Positions 21,240 through 33,869 of a stretch of 64,000 bases of DNA are shown here, piece after piece. The number at the start of each line of letters is the position of its first letter. The first letter of the stretch is position 1. The stretch is taken from positions 54,801,776 to 54,865,775 of the forward strand of contig OY829326.1 of the NCBI GenBank assembly GCA_963691655.1, written 5' to 3'. The notes under the pieces were generated by a model, which ran no database searches, was not told where the DNA came from, and saw nothing but the letters and a program-made list of their open reading frames with translations. This DNA comes from Toxonevra muliebris (lineage: Eukaryota > Arthropoda > Insecta > Diptera > Pallopteridae). The position numbers and the translations under genes were made by a program.

Positions 21240-21880
21240 TAAAACGTGTGTTAAGATTTTTTCAATCTTACTCCTAACTTTCTAAAATTTTAGTTTAATA
21301 TCTACTCTTATTTATTATATACTTTAAATATATTTTTATTACTTTTATTTGTATTATTTTTAATTATTTTTTTTTCTTTAATTCTTTTACTATTTCTTTA
21401 AATTTTTTAGTTTAGTTTTTAACATTTTTTATATTCTCAATAGTTTTTATTATCTTTAAATTTTGTTTAATATTTGTACCTGCTGATAAACTATAATTTA
21501 AAATTTTATTGCTCTCTTAATATTTCTCTCTATTATCAATATTTTTTCTAGCGATTTCAAATATTCCATCCAAAATTTTTATTTTTTTTATACAAAATTT
21601 TTCTAATATTTTTTTTATAACATTTTATATATTTAAATAGTTTTTCTATTAATTACTTTCAAAATATTTCAAATATTTTTTTTTTTTTTTTGATATTATT
21701 TATTATTATTTTTTTTATATCTATAATATTTCTCTGAATACTTTTACTTTTCTTTTTTTAATAATTTTAATATTTCTTCCTAATATTAATTTTTTTAATA
21801 CTGTTAGTATTTAACAATTTATTTAAACATTTTTGCAATTTCGTATAATTTATTTTTATCTTTTTGCAATAATGTTGTCA
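21240..21880. repeat. continuation of the AT-rich degenerate array
   Basis: TAATATTTTT-like motifs and poly-T runs resume on the far side of the DD37E pseudogene, so the transposon probably inserted into the array. Weaker periodicity than the left part. Confidence 0.55.
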
Positions 21881-23124
21881 GAAAACACACACCAAAATAT
21901 TGTTTCTACTATTTTCATATATGAAATTATTTTCTCCATTGTGTTTCAGTTTTGTTGCCCATTTTTCACTTATTGTAACATTTTTATAGATTTCTCTTAA
22001 TTTTAACGACATTTCTCATCTTTTGTCTCAAATCTTCATCATATGTGTTACCTTAATAACTTTGTGTGCATGTGTGTGTGTGTGTGTGTGTGTGTATATT
22101 TTGGTCAAGATATGCCATGCTGTGGTGATAGTGTTGATAGTGTCCAGCGATCATCCAAACGCCAGTTTCACTGCCTTTCTGCCTGTTTGTGTGGCTGTGC
22201 TTTTAATCGACCGCACATGTTGCTGCACCGCAATATTAATTTGTGAGCGCCCCCTTACTGCCAATCTTCACTCAGTCTGGACTTATGTGCTAAGCAGCCT
22301 TTACATGTCCGTCCAACTGTCTGTCTATTTGTGACCATAACCTTAACGAGTCATCTTGTTTTTTGATGCTTATCTCTCATGGTTCTCTGCTGCTGTCTAC
22401 TCTGCTGCTTTACGTTGAGATATTGTTTTCCTTACCATTTTGTTCTTCTTCTTTTGTTATTGTTACCCTTATTATTTTGAAATGAAATTAGAGTTACAGA
22501 TGTTTTCCTGCCCATTTCATTCTGTATCATATCATAATATCATCCCGTGTAATAATGCCTCGTTTACAACAAATATCTTCTAACAAGTGAGCGATTTTGT
22601 CTACTTGATATCAATTTTAGTTATTAGTAATAAAAAAAATTACGACCCAGAAAGTGTAGAATTTTCACTGATACCAAGAAATTATGTGAAATTTAAGATT
22701 AGAAAACTGTGTGTGTGTGCGTTTTATTTTTTTGTTTTTTTTTTTTTTTTTGTTGCGGGTAAGCGCCACAGGATATTTGTTTTTTGTGCATTTCCCATTG
22801 GAGCCCAGAGACACCTTGCTGTCAAATTTAGTGATATTTAAAATTGGCCATTAAATTAGGCTAATAAGGAGATGGTTTTATGTATGTATGTGTGTGTTTT
22901 GTTGAAAAGGGTTTTCTTGTTTGTTTCTTAAACATTTGTTTGCTTGAATTTGGAAATGATTTCTCAGAAATAATTTAAGCTGCAACTAATATTAATCGAA
23001 TGGAATTTGTCTTCATTTGTTAAACCTTTACTTCGTAAGCAATAATATTCTTGATAAGATTTATTGAATTAGATGACTGGGGCGTAACTGGGCTTCGAAT
23101 ATGAATTAAGAATTAGTGAATTAA
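21881..23124. other. intergenic DNA, no gene supported
   Basis: Contains a TG microsatellite near 22071-22096 and a mixed-composition stretch (22100-22450) that is not recognisably repetitive. Short open frames here are carried by the TG repeat or are hydrophobic by composition. Possible regulatory DNA, unproven. Confidence 0.45.
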
Positions 23125-23410
23125 GCGGTCGCCGTAGCCTAGTGATTAGTGTGTTGGACTGCTACGCAGAGGTGCCCGGGCTCATATCCTGGCACGCACT
23201 CAAAAATAGAAAATAAAACTCGGCACCACTTCTTAGCTGGCAATGGCAACCTCCAAGAGGAGTAAAAAATGCCTATGAAAAGCTTTTTACTTCGCATTTC
23301 GGATTCGGCACAAAAGTGTAGGATCCTTCCATTCATGTATAAATATAACTCACTCAACATGGATGGATGCGAAAAGCTCGGCCTTGACCCTCCAGGGGCT
23401 GTTGTGCCAT
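23125..23410 (+). repeat. tRNA-derived SINE, second family
   Basis: The 5' end GCGGTCGCCGTAGCCTAGTG carries an A-box-like TAGCCTAGTGATTAG, and about 40 bases on a slightly degenerate B box GGCTCATATCC. The body continues through GCACCACTTCTTAGCTGGCA and ends near CAGGGGCTGTTGTGCC. A similar body fragment (GAATGGATATGAAAAACTCG) lies near 55400. Not a working tRNA gene: no acceptor stem closes around it. Confidence 0.7.
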
Positions 23411-24349
23411 AATATTAGTAGTATTAAGCAATTGGGGATGGCCTACTCTCTAAGTTATTTAGGACCGAAAATAAAACACTGACAATAAGTCTTCTTATTA
23501 TCGCATATAAAGTTCAATAGAGCATGTTGGTTGAAAGCTATCGTTTGCAATTTGAAAGTAAAACTTGGAAAAAGTCAACGTCTTTTCATTGATTATAAAA
23601 ACAACTTTAACTGCATAATTCGGGATCTTTTGACGCCATATACGACTGAGTATGGTATTCTGAAGTGAAATGACAAATAATTTCATTCCATACCTAAAAG
23701 ATCGCTGTATTTTCTTATCTTAAGCCCAAAAGCTCGCTATTTTAACCATAAAATCACACTACATTAAAGAGCAGTCAAGGTCATTGATACCAGTGCTACA
23801 GCCAAAAAAAAAAAACATTTTGGGAGGTTCTGTAAAAAGAAATTTTTTTTTTCATTTATTAGAATCAAAATAATAGTGGAGTTTGATATGAATAACAAAA
23901 AAAAAAAAAAAAACCTCGGAGCCCTGTCCCTCCGGACTGCGGCCCTCCACAACTTTATTCACATAAAAAATAATAATTAATATGCAGCATACTTTCGAGT
24001 TGAAATCTCTCCACTTCAGAGGGTGGTACTAAACTACAGGCACTACATCACTTTATTTAAGGTATTTACAGTTTGACAGCTGCTTTAATTACATAATACG
24101 TGTATAAATATGAAGTGCGGTTTTAACTAACACATGGCGATTATGCATCGTTTATGTCGAGGATAATTAATATGGCGTTTTAGGGAGTACAAATGTGCCA
24201 ATAAGACACAGTATGTCATAGGTTGCGATTGAACACATAAAGAAAATTGAATTTTGTACCGGAGAAAGAAGGTTTCGGGGAAGTTTAATAACCTTCTTTC
24301 ATTTGAAGAAAACGATTGCTCAAAGTTATCGATTCTTGGTAGATAATTA

Positions 24350-24800
24350 TGGTGAATATGCTCTAAGCTAAAACAATTGTTAACGATGATTTAAAAAATT
24401 TAAAAGTGGTCTGTAACAAAGGCCTTCAACAAAATTCAAAGATGGGAGCTGTCTACTATGAACTGCTGAAATCTGTTAAAACGATTACTTTTGAACGATA
24501 CCGACAACAGCTGATCAAATTGAACTAAGCATTGAAGGAAAAAGCCTTTTTCTAATAAGACAATGCATCAAATAGGACGTTTTACTCCGACCGCTGTATT
24601 CACCTGACTTGGCTCCTTCCGATTACTACTTGTTTCGATCGCTGCAGCACGGGCTTTCGGAACAGCACTTTAATTCGTACGAAGAAGTGAAAAACTGGCT
24701 GGTTAGCGTCAAAAAATGAGAAGTGATACTGGGACGGAATCCATCAACGACCAGAAACATGGTGAAAAGTCTTAGCTAACGATTGCCAATATTTTGATTA
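24350..24800 (+). pseudogene. mariner (DD34D-type) transposase relic
   Basis: From 24444 the frame reads GAVYYELLKSVKTITFERYR, which matches the mid-section of mariner transposases, followed by a DNA block where HDNARPH is expected. At 24597, in another frame, YSPDLAPSDYYLFRSLQHGL carries the third catalytic Asp region of the DD34D group, continuing through EEVKNWL. The middle is deleted and stops and frameshifts are present. Only the C-terminal half survives; dead. Confidence 0.85.
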
Positions 24801-24829
24801 TTGAACTCATTCATTTTGTTAATTAAATA

Positions 24830-26640
24830 AGTGCATTTTTTAAGCATAAAAATCCGCATTTAAATTTGATACACTTATTACAAAATATCAAAATAATAAA
24901 AACACTGCATACTTTTAGGGTTATTTTTTAATAACTAAATAGAATATATTCATATAATAAAATATGCAAGTAAATACGCAAAAAGTTTATTTAAAATAAT
25001 TAATCTAATGTAAGAATATTCCAAATATTTCATTTAGGAATCAAAAACGAAGACATAATGCTGACCAACAAATAAGTACATCGAATGTAACTATAAAACG
25101 ACAGAAAATAGTTTACGAATTCGAAATAAAATGACAAATAATTCCGAATTTTCGTAGGCCTACTTTTAATAATTTCGATGTTTTACCTTTAAACTTTTTT
25201 TAATTATAGTGTAAGAACTTTACACTCATAGACTAAATAAATAAATAGCTAAACAAAACAAGAAAATAAGAAATTAATTAAAAATATATTCACAGTTAAA
25301 CACTGATTTTTACACATCATCTATCGTGAGTGCCACCTCTCATTTTGGTTTTTTCCATCGATTTAATTTATTACTTTTTTTTCGGTAATGTTGCATTTTG
25401 AATTGAAATTTGCTTAAAGTTACTTTATAAGTTTTTCATCTAACCTCAGATTAGAGCTTTCTGGTGAGCCCGTCCTTAGGTCCTTTTTTCTTAACTCAAG
25501 TCGTTCTGGTAGAATACCAAATATAAATTTAAGAATTTTCCAATGGTTCTTTTTTTACGTCTGGTCTTTATATTCCAATATTCGTATATTAAATTAATTT
25601 ACGAATTAGTTTTTAATTATTTGTTTTTGTTATATTCTCATGCCGAAGGGCGCACATTCAGGTCACCTATCGTTTTCATTGACTTATTTAATTAAAAAAA
25701 AGTTATATACATTCTACAGCAGCAATCGCTGTAACTATCACCGTTGACATGTAATAAATCGCCACCCAAAACGCTTTATCAATGTACGAAAGTCAAATAT
25801 TGATCATCATCAACATTAATAACGTCATCGTGATTACGATTGCTCGATCAATCGATCTCATGTTTGATCATTTGTTGTTGTTATTCATCCATTTGTAATT
25901 CTTTTGTTTTATGATGAGTTCGATCGCCTTAAATCCGAATAAATATATTCAATATACAAATATAAAAAACAAATTCAATTTAAATAATGGTGAAATGAAA
26001 AATGTCATTGGACATGAAGATATATCACCATAAGTGGATTAAATTGTTAAAATTATTCGACAAATTCATTAATCATTCACCGCCATGTTGAAATTCTTAA
26101 TGACACATTCGTGATCAACAACATGAAAAACTCCTGTAACCAAAATTTTGGAATATGGGTGAAAGTTTCTCAAGTGTTTCAAAAATTAGATGAAAAAACC
26201 GAAATTATGATTTTTCATCAGAATAAACATTGTTTTATTTGTTTAGCAACAAATTATACATTCACTAAACTTTATCGAACGGGAATATAACAAAAAATGT
26301 GAATAAAATGGCTGTAATTAGAACTGGACCCCAACAAACATTCTCGTATTTTAGTTATTTTTTTTAATAAACAGAACCCTTTACAATCACATTAGATTCC
26401 AAGAAATTTATCATCTCAAAAAAAAAAAAAAAATTGGCACTTAGACCTTTTAGACTTAAAGGGTAAATGGTTGAGCAGAAATCGGCGAATGGGACAACAA
26501 AATGTTTTTTTTTTCATAACATTTTAAAATTTAATGAATTTCTCTAGCTGAGAATTTTTTGTTTTTTTTTTAAATACTTAAATTACCAATTCAATTACGA
26601 AAAAACCTTAGGCGTTCATCTAAAAACACTGATTGAAAAT
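24830..26640. other. AT-rich intergenic DNA, nothing recognised
   Basis: No open frame with a domain and no clear terminal repeats. A stretch of mixed composition with GATTACGATT, CGATCAATCGATC and TTTGATCA motifs near 25820-25870 might bind transcription factors, but motif matches alone do not establish an enhancer. Confidence 0.4.
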
Positions 26641-26654
26641 TAAACTAAGCACTA

Positions 26655-26899
26655 GGTTAGGTTAGGTTGGAGTGGCTGTCGAGAGACACACTTAGGCCTG
26701 AACGGCCCATTGTGATTTTGCCATTGTCTACCAAGACGTGTACTTGTACACTTTCTTATAATTCTCATACACTTCATATTGATAGTGAATATAAGAAAGT
26801 AATGAAAATTAACCACCAGACGAAGACGGGAATCGAACCCGAACCTCCCAGATGAAAGTCTAGTGCACTATCCAATAGCCTATCGAGGTCGTCAAAAAA
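26655..26899 (-). repeat. tRNA-derived SINE with exact 13-bp duplication
   Basis: Read on the minus strand it starts GACGACCTCGATAG with an A-box-like segment, has a T-arm GGGTTCGATTCCCGTC with B box, and ends in the 70-bp tail and CCTAACCTAACC. The flanking duplication AAACTAAGCACTA is at 26642-26654 and 26900-26912. Same family as 8741-8995. The intact duplication implies a fairly recent insertion. Confidence 0.87.
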
Positions 26900-26912
26900 A
26901 AACTAAGCACTA

Positions 26913-28860
26913 AGTAAATTTTAATTTTGCATTGGCAACCATAGTAATCATAACATCACCAGCGAATTTATTTTTTTTTTTTTTTTTGCAGCGAAACTTC
27001 TTAGGGCGCGTTTTAGTATTTTTAGCGTTGGGTGTAAAACTTAAAGTTACGCGTAGTTCTGTTCAATCCTAAAAGTATACACAAGCTTTTCGTTGAAATT
27101 TAATTCACTTGCTTATCGCTATGGTTGAGATGTGGTTGTCTTTGTTCCTTGCATCCTAAAAGTATGCTTAATTTCAGACATTTGCTCAACTCTATGGTTG
27201 TGCGGTTGTCGTTTCTTCTTCATTAGTGTTGATTTTTTTTTATTCGTGTTCTTTTTGTCATCGTGTTTTGTTTGCATTAAGTTAAAATGGATAATTATAA
27301 CGTCTGCAGAAGTCTGTTTTTGAGATTTTTTGTTTTTCTTTGTAAAATCTTTTTATGAATTTAAATTTTTTTCGTACAAAATATTAGAAGTCTTCTCACA
27401 ACAACGTTTTTAGACCTCATTGACATAATTAAAAAAAAAAACTATCAAACCGATCAGGATCAAATCTTGAGGGCATATTCTATATGGGAATGCCTATCGC
27501 CAGAACTAGCATTATGATTATAATTATTCATCGATTTAAATAATTTAATAAACACTTAAAGTTTCAAAAAAGTCAAAAATTTCAAGAGCCCTCCATTTTG
27601 TTCAAGTATAATTCCGGCTGTAGCACGAATTCTATATCAAGAATCGACTTGAGTTACTGCTTTCAAAAGTCGAGATATTATGCCAACTAGGTATATGCAG
27701 AGATCTGTCCAGGCAGTTCTACCAAGAATGAAAATCGTTGAAAAACCAACAAAAAAATTATTTCCATTAGCCTAAGACCTCTAATATTATGTACGAAAGA
27801 AATTAAAATTCACTAAAAAGTATGCACATGAAAAAAAAACATCTCGAACAAAATTTAGGAGACTACCCCCCTAACCCGTAAGGCCGCCCTGAGGCAGCCA
27901 GCCATCACTCTATTTTAATTAATGGATAAGTACAAATTTATTTATTTTTTTAATTAACTGGGCGACCTGAAGAAAGAATAAACACAAATTATGTGGTCAG
28001 TTTGCGATCACACGATTGTTGTTTACAGCTATTTTTATGTGTACAAAGTGTTGTTTTGTGACGAAAAATTAACTTCTAAGTCTCCTCATATACTGTCATG
28101 TGCTGTCGTATAATCATAATTTCGTATAATTTTGTATGCAGAATGAGAATTTATGACAAAAGAGAGGATACGACTCCAAATAAAATACAAATACATCAAA
28201 TATAACTTTATTTTTTGGCTTAAACCCGCAAGGTCGCCTCAGGGCAGCGTTTCCTTCTTCTCACCTAACTGCTAAATTCAAAAACTAATCAAAAAATTTA
28301 CTTCATATTCATTTTTTTCATGAATATTAACTGGGAACAAAAATTCCGGTATTTGTTTTATTATTTCAACCTTGCGGGCTAGAAAGTTAAATTGCGACGG
28401 GCGACGGGAAATCCGGTGATGGGTAGTGAAGAGCTTATCCACTGTCGTCGTAATATCTTTCGAATAAACAAAATTGTGTCGGACGATGGATGACAGTAAT
28501 CAGCTGCCATTTTCTATTGACAAGAAAAATATTTTTAAAATTAAATCTTTTTTATTTTTGAAAATATTTAAACACCAGCATTGACAGGTTAATGCAAATA
28601 TATATAATTATAAACTTACTGATCAGATATGCAGAAAATATAAATAAATCTAAGTCGACGTGCACGCCTCCGTGGAAAATCCGTCTCTCGCGCTAGTTTG
28701 TGCCATTACATCCTATTAAGATTAATTTTGACAGTATGTATCCGAATCTGTGTCAGCGAATTTCTTGTCGTCCGTCGCATTTGTGTTTAAGGCATTATAT
28801 CGCCAATAACGAAGGGTAAAGTTCCGAAAACAATTCGTTTTTTTGCAATCGTTGCTTTTT
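26913..28860. other. intergenic DNA with a direct-repeat pair
   Basis: The block AACCCGTAAGGCCGCCCTGA at about 27869 recurs as AACCCGCAAGGTCGCCTCAG at about 28226 in the same orientation, 357 bp apart, suggesting a small duplicated or LTR-like unit. No gene recognised. Confidence 0.4.
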
Positions 28861-28869
28861 CCTCTTTTC

Positions 28870-29090
28870 CTCACAAAAAGTTTTCTTGTCGGCAAGTTTC
28901 CAATTCTCTTTTGAACTTGCCACTTGCTTTTCCACACAGCAAGATTTCTTGGGCAATTCTTCCCTTACTTTGCCTGTCATTCGTGGTGTTGCCGGTAAGA
29001 GCAAGTCTGTACTCGTCTCCTCTCGTCTTTCTTCTCTTGCTAACAAACACGACTTGCCGACAAGAAACTTGCCGTGTGGAAAAGGGAACT
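28870..29090. mobile_element. small inverted-repeat element (GCAAG-rich)
   Basis: CTTTTCCACACAGCAAGATT at about 28926 is mirrored by the reverse complement of CTTTTCCACACGGCAAGTTT at about 29083, and TTCTTGTCGGCAAGTTT is repeated on both sides. The edges are unclear, so the extent is approximate. Confidence 0.4.
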
Positions 29091-29164
29091 TTGCTCCATG
29101 TAAATAATACAGAGTTGTTATTTTTAATTTTTTCTGTTGTTCCATTATATCTTTAGCCCAATGG

Positions 29165-29455
29165 TCCATACACATTGACGACAGCAACTACACGAACACA
29201 CGACTACAAAGTTCTTTCGGCTACAACTGTCGCCGTGTAGCCAGCTATTAAATACAACGGAAGCAGCACCACCTGCAGCAAACACAGCTAAGATAATAAA
29301 AGCAAAATCTTTTCTGCATCTGCCGCTTCTCTAATTAGAAATAGATTTAAATTAAAGACAGCCACAATTTTGTTCGGTAGTCATGTAGTCGTGCGTCGCC
29401 CAAATAATATTCGTAGTGTAGTCGTTTCGCTGCAGTCATCAATGCGTAATCATTG
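29165..29455. mobile_element. MITE with CATTGA..GACAGC inverted ends
   Basis: CACATTGACGACAGCAACTA with CACGACTAC at the left is mirrored by the reverse complement of a GTAGTCG/TGCAGTCATCAATGCG block at the right. About 290 bp, non-coding; duplications not resolved. Confidence 0.5.
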
Positions 29456-29612
29456 AAAATTAACAAAAATTGTTAATATTTCATCCACTGTATCTAACTC
29501 CTGAGGGCGATGTTACACGATCAATATTTTGCTGTCAAACAATGAAATTGTTGTTGTTTTGAAAAATGAACACTGAGCTAAAGAGAGTGAACACATTTCA
29601 CTTTAAATTTTT

Positions 29613-29938
29613 TTAGCGCCTGGTTATATTGGCGCTCGGTGTTCGATGAACACAAAACATTTCCTCCCGTACTCGGTCAAGGTGGTTACATTCAGCTCGT
29701 TGCAGAGTTGTTTTTTGTCAAAATATACTCGTTCGTTTAATACTGTTTTATATGTAATGATACTGTTTTGTAAAATAACCCATTGCCAGCCTGAATACTC
29801 GACGTGCTCGGTGTACAATACACCGAGCATATCGTGTTCGGTGTGAGAGTGAGTTAAGATTCTCTCTTTGTGTTCGGTCCAACAACAATTTCATGGTGTT
29901 CGCCGAGCATACTCGCAATATAACCACTGCCTTACTGA
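29613..29938. mobile_element. MITE copy 1, TGGTTATATTG ends
   Basis: Begins with GCGCCTGGTTATATTGGCGC and ends with the inverted motif CTCGCAATATAACCA. The interior includes GAACACAAAACATTT and CTCGGTGTACAATACACCGA (a palindrome). A second copy in opposite orientation lies at 30530-30843, and nearly the whole sequence matches. Confidence 0.7.
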
Positions 29939-30529
29939 CGAAAAAAACCTGCATCACTTCAAATAAAATGGGGTTGCTGGAGATACACTGTTGTATTTTA
30001 TTGGAAAATACTAATATTTTATGAAAAATACTAGACTTTTTACCAACTTTTAAATACACTTTTTTTCTTTGCCACCCATTGCGTTGTTTGGCTTTTATTT
30101 GTTTGTAAAAATGAGTGCTGTTTAAAAACAAAATACATAATAATTTTTATGAAAACATGGTAATTCAATGGCCAAGTAACAAAGTGGAGGAGTTTATTTT
30201 AATAGTTCGCAAATTTTAAAGATTATTTTTTTGCGCTTTTTATATCTTTTTTGCATTTTTTTTGTATAATTTGTTGCTATTTCCACCAACATTATCTTTA
30301 TTATTATTGTCATTATAATTAATTTCCATCCGATTCCATTCAAATTGTTGAATTTTCATTCACTTCAAAATACAATTAAATACTTTTTAGTTGCAAATAC
30401 GAGTATTAAAAAATAACATTCAGCAAAAAACTGATAATGTAACAGGCTATCAAACAAAACGATGAAAGAGAGTAAAAACAGAAAACATTGACAGCAACAC
30501 ATTGACCGTGTAACATCAGCCTAATGCTG
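29939..30529. other. spacer between two inverted MITE copies
   Basis: AT-rich; near its right end the block CATTGACCGTGTAACATCAG (about 30502) echoes GCGATGTTACACGATCAATA at 29514 and CATTGACCATGTAACATCAG at 30889, so it probably contains the end of a further nested element. Confidence 0.45.
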
Positions 30530-30843
30530 TGGTTATATTGCGAGTATGCTCGGCGAACACTATGAAATTGTTGTTGCACCGAACACAAAGAGAGAGTCTG
30601 TACTCATTCTCACACCGAACACGATATGCTCGGTGTATTGTACACCGAGCACGCCGAGTATTCAGGGTGGCAATGAGTTATTTTACAAAACAGTATCATT
30701 AAATATAAAATAGAATTAAGCAAACGAGTATATTTTGACAAAAAACAACTCTGCAACGAGCTGAATGTAACCACCTTGACCGAGCACGGGAGAAAATGTT
30801 TTGTGTTCATCAAACACCGAGCACCAATATAACCAGGCGCTAA
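30530..30843. mobile_element. MITE copy 2, inverted relative to copy 1
   Basis: Reads as the reverse complement of copy 1 with a few substitutions, including the same TGGTTATATTG termini and the CTCGGTGTATTGTACACCGA palindrome. The matching outer bases (GTTAGCGCC) suggest the true ends lie a few bases beyond TGGTTATATTG. Confidence 0.7.
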
Positions 30844-30919
30844 CAAGGCATCAAATAAATGATGAAAAGAGAGGAAAAACAAAAAAACATTGACCATGTA
30901 ACATCAGCCTGACAAGTAC

Positions 30920-32970
30920 ATTTATCATCACTTCTGTTTTGATCTCTCTTTTTATCTGCTTCTCTCTCTATCTCACTAATTGTTTTAATCTCTTTCATTT
31001 TCTATATTTTAATTCAAAATTTAATTTCAATTTATCGTATTCCCTTATAATTTACGTGACGCGCTTTTAATTTCGGCATGACGTGTTGATGCAAGATATA
31101 CTTATTTACGAATGTAGAATACCATTTACTTTACATCTACAACTCGCCCATTTATATGTGTATCAAGATATGTACTCAACTTACACATCAGATTCTTTGC
31201 TTGTTTCTTCTATATCGAATGGAAATTTTCGTATAGCTATATGCCGTCGCTTGAACATTATTTTGTCACATATATGTCATTTTTGACCGTGATTTAAAAC
31301 TAATGACCAAGGAGTTTGAGTAAAAGTTCCCTACTTCGTTTGCGGCTGATCCTCTTGTTATATTTCTGCTAGCTACCGAACAAACGATTCCATATCCATA
31401 GATTTATACTCATACTCATTCTTTAAAAACCGATTTACTCAATATTTGTTAACCGTGTTTCATTCTAGACGTATAGTATATAATAATAGTAATAAATCAA
31501 CTATATTTATTTGTACAAATACTCAAGTTATGCCATAAATAAAATCGAATACGCTTATAATTTCTCTACTTTTATCCATTTGCTGATATGGCTACGGGAC
31601 GCGTGAGCTTCAAGCTTCAGATTCTTCCTACGTATCATCACAACAATGAGTTTATAATGTATTTTCTACTGTAGTTTTCAACTAATTAAGCGATTAAAAT
31701 TCTGCACCGCAACACGAATGACTTTTATATGTGTTAATATTAAGTTTATTATTTAAAGCAGCACGTGTTTAGAGTTTTTTGTTTTTTTTTCCCCTCAATT
31801 TTTGTTATAGAAAGAAAGGCAATGCAACAACAACTTAAATGGTCTCTCGGTATTAAAGAAGAAGGAGAAGAAACAGTTGAAGAAGTCGCTGAGGCTCAAC
31901 AAATATAGCACCAACATCAACACATAATTCTAAGCAACATATCAACAGAAAGTAAATAAATTCTTGCCCTATCTTCAACAGAACCCTAGGCTATGTTGTC
32001 GTTACTTGCTTATTGCTACTGCTTACCATCGAGCTTAGAATATCAAATAGTGTAATTCAGTAAAGGGGAAAAATTTCTTACATTCATAAGTTTCATTTTT
32101 AAATTTTTGTAGGCATATAAAAAAGACGTTAATAAAATTTTTATGAATAAAAAATATGAAAAAAAAAAAATATAGAAAATTATTTTGGTTAGTACACAAG
32201 CCTGTGTAATTGAAGCATATTTTATTTGCGGACTAACGCTGAAGGTGCTACATAAATTTAATTGTTCATTTAAAAATTTTTATATATTTTTTTACTACTA
32301 CTCTTTCTATTATTATTTTTCTTTCTAATATTTATGATTATATGAGCAATTGATAATTTTTAGTGCCTCGTTTTCTTTGGTTTCTTTTGTTTTAGATTTT
32401 ATTGTCAAAAATTTTTGGTGGGTGTCACAAGTGCTCTGTTGCGATTGTTGCTGTTGTTACCTTAAATGTTGCTGCTGTTATTTCCTTGCATTACTATCAA
32501 GGTGTAAATATTGTGTCATTGAACTTGATATGCATACATGTTTATGTATAAATTTACCTCCAACTATACGCAGCTGGACGAGTCCGAGTGTATACATATC
32601 TCAAACATTTTTATGACACTTTGAATGATATTCATTTGTTGGCTTTCAATCATGTGTTTTGTGATTTTCATTTTTTTTTTTTCATAATTTTTTGTTAAAT
32701 GTCATTGAATTTTGGTTGATGATTTTATGTAGGTACAATGCGTTTTGTTCAGGCATTTATCAATTAACTTTATCATGCATAACAAATATATTGGTATATA
32801 AGTTCAAAAATTTATAGCACACTTCAAATTGTTGTTGATATTTTATGATTAACACGAATAAAGTGAACTTTTTTTTTCATAAAACTTAACACAAAAAGAA
32901 TGTTCTGAATAGTGACGCACCTTTTTTAAAGAGGCCAACACCAGATCATTGCTTATAGCGCCAGTCCAAA
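30920..32970. other. downstream flank of kni, no gene seen
   Basis: About 2 kb with few transposon hallmarks. It has a CT-rich stretch (30945-31000) and homopolymer runs. No coding exon recognised; possible regulatory DNA for kni, unproven. Confidence 0.45.
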
Positions 32971-32975
32971 AAAAT

Positions 32976-33868
32976 TTCAATTAAAAATTCAACTCAAAAT
33001 TCAACTTAAAATTCAATTCAAAATTCAATTCAAAATTCAATTCAAAATTCAATTCAAAATTCAATTCAAAATTCAATTCAAAATTCAATTCAAAATTCAA
33101 TTCAAAATTCAATTCAAAATTCAATTCAAAATTCAATTCAAAATTCAATTCAAAATTCAATTCAAAATTCAATTCAAAATTCAATTCAAAATTCAATTCA
33201 AAATTCAATTCAAAATTCAATTCAAAATTCAATTCAAAATTCAATTCAAAATTCAATTCAAAATTCAATTCAAAATTCAATTCAAAATTCAATTCAAAAT
33301 TCAATTCAAAATTCAATTCAAAATTCAATTCAAAATTCAACTCAAAATTCAATTCAAAATTCAATTCAAAATTCAATTCAATACAAAATTCAAATTCAAT
33401 TCAAAATTCAATTCAAAATTCAATTCAAAATTCAATTCAACATTCAATTCAAAATTCAATTCAAAATTCAATTCAACATTCAATTCAAAATTCAATTCAA
33501 AATTCAATTAAAAATTCAATTCAAAATTCAATTCAAAATTCAATTCAAAATTCAATTCAAAATTCAATTCAAAATTCAATTAAAAATTCAATTCAAAATT
33601 CAATTCAAAATTCAATTCAAAATTCAACTCAAAATTCAACTTAAAATTCAATTCAAAATTCAATTCAAAATTCAATTCAAAATTCAATTTAAAATTCAAT
33701 TCAAAATTCAATTCACAATTCAATTCAAAATTCAATTCAAAATTCAATTCAAAATTCAATTCAAAATTCAATTCAAAATTCAATTCAAAATTCAATTCAA
33801 AATTCAATTCAAAATTCAATTCAAAATTCAATTCAAAATTCAATTCAAAATTCAGTTCAATTCAAAAA
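32976..33868. repeat. 12-bp minisatellite, about 74 copies
   Basis: The unit CAATTCAAAATT repeats almost perfectly for about 890 bp, with slight decay at the edges and scattered variants (CAACTC, CAACATT, TAAAAATT). It is open in minus-strand frames as an Asn-Phe-Glu-Leu repeat only because the unit has no stop; there is no start context or other protein sequence. Long near-perfect arrays imply recent slippage or unequal exchange. Confidence 0.95.
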
Positions 33869-33869
33869 A

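Noticed and set aside
22023..22334. Protein-coding exon with Cys/Val-rich frame
   Set aside because: The frame is driven by a TG microsatellite, and no domain or splice context is recognisable.
32976..33843. Long open frames encoding Asn-Phe-Glu-Leu repeats
   Set aside because: They are a by-product of a 12-bp minisatellite whose unit contains no stop in that frame; there is no other protein sequence or start context.
32976..33868. CRISPR array
   Set aside because: A simple 12-bp head-to-tail minisatellite without spacers.
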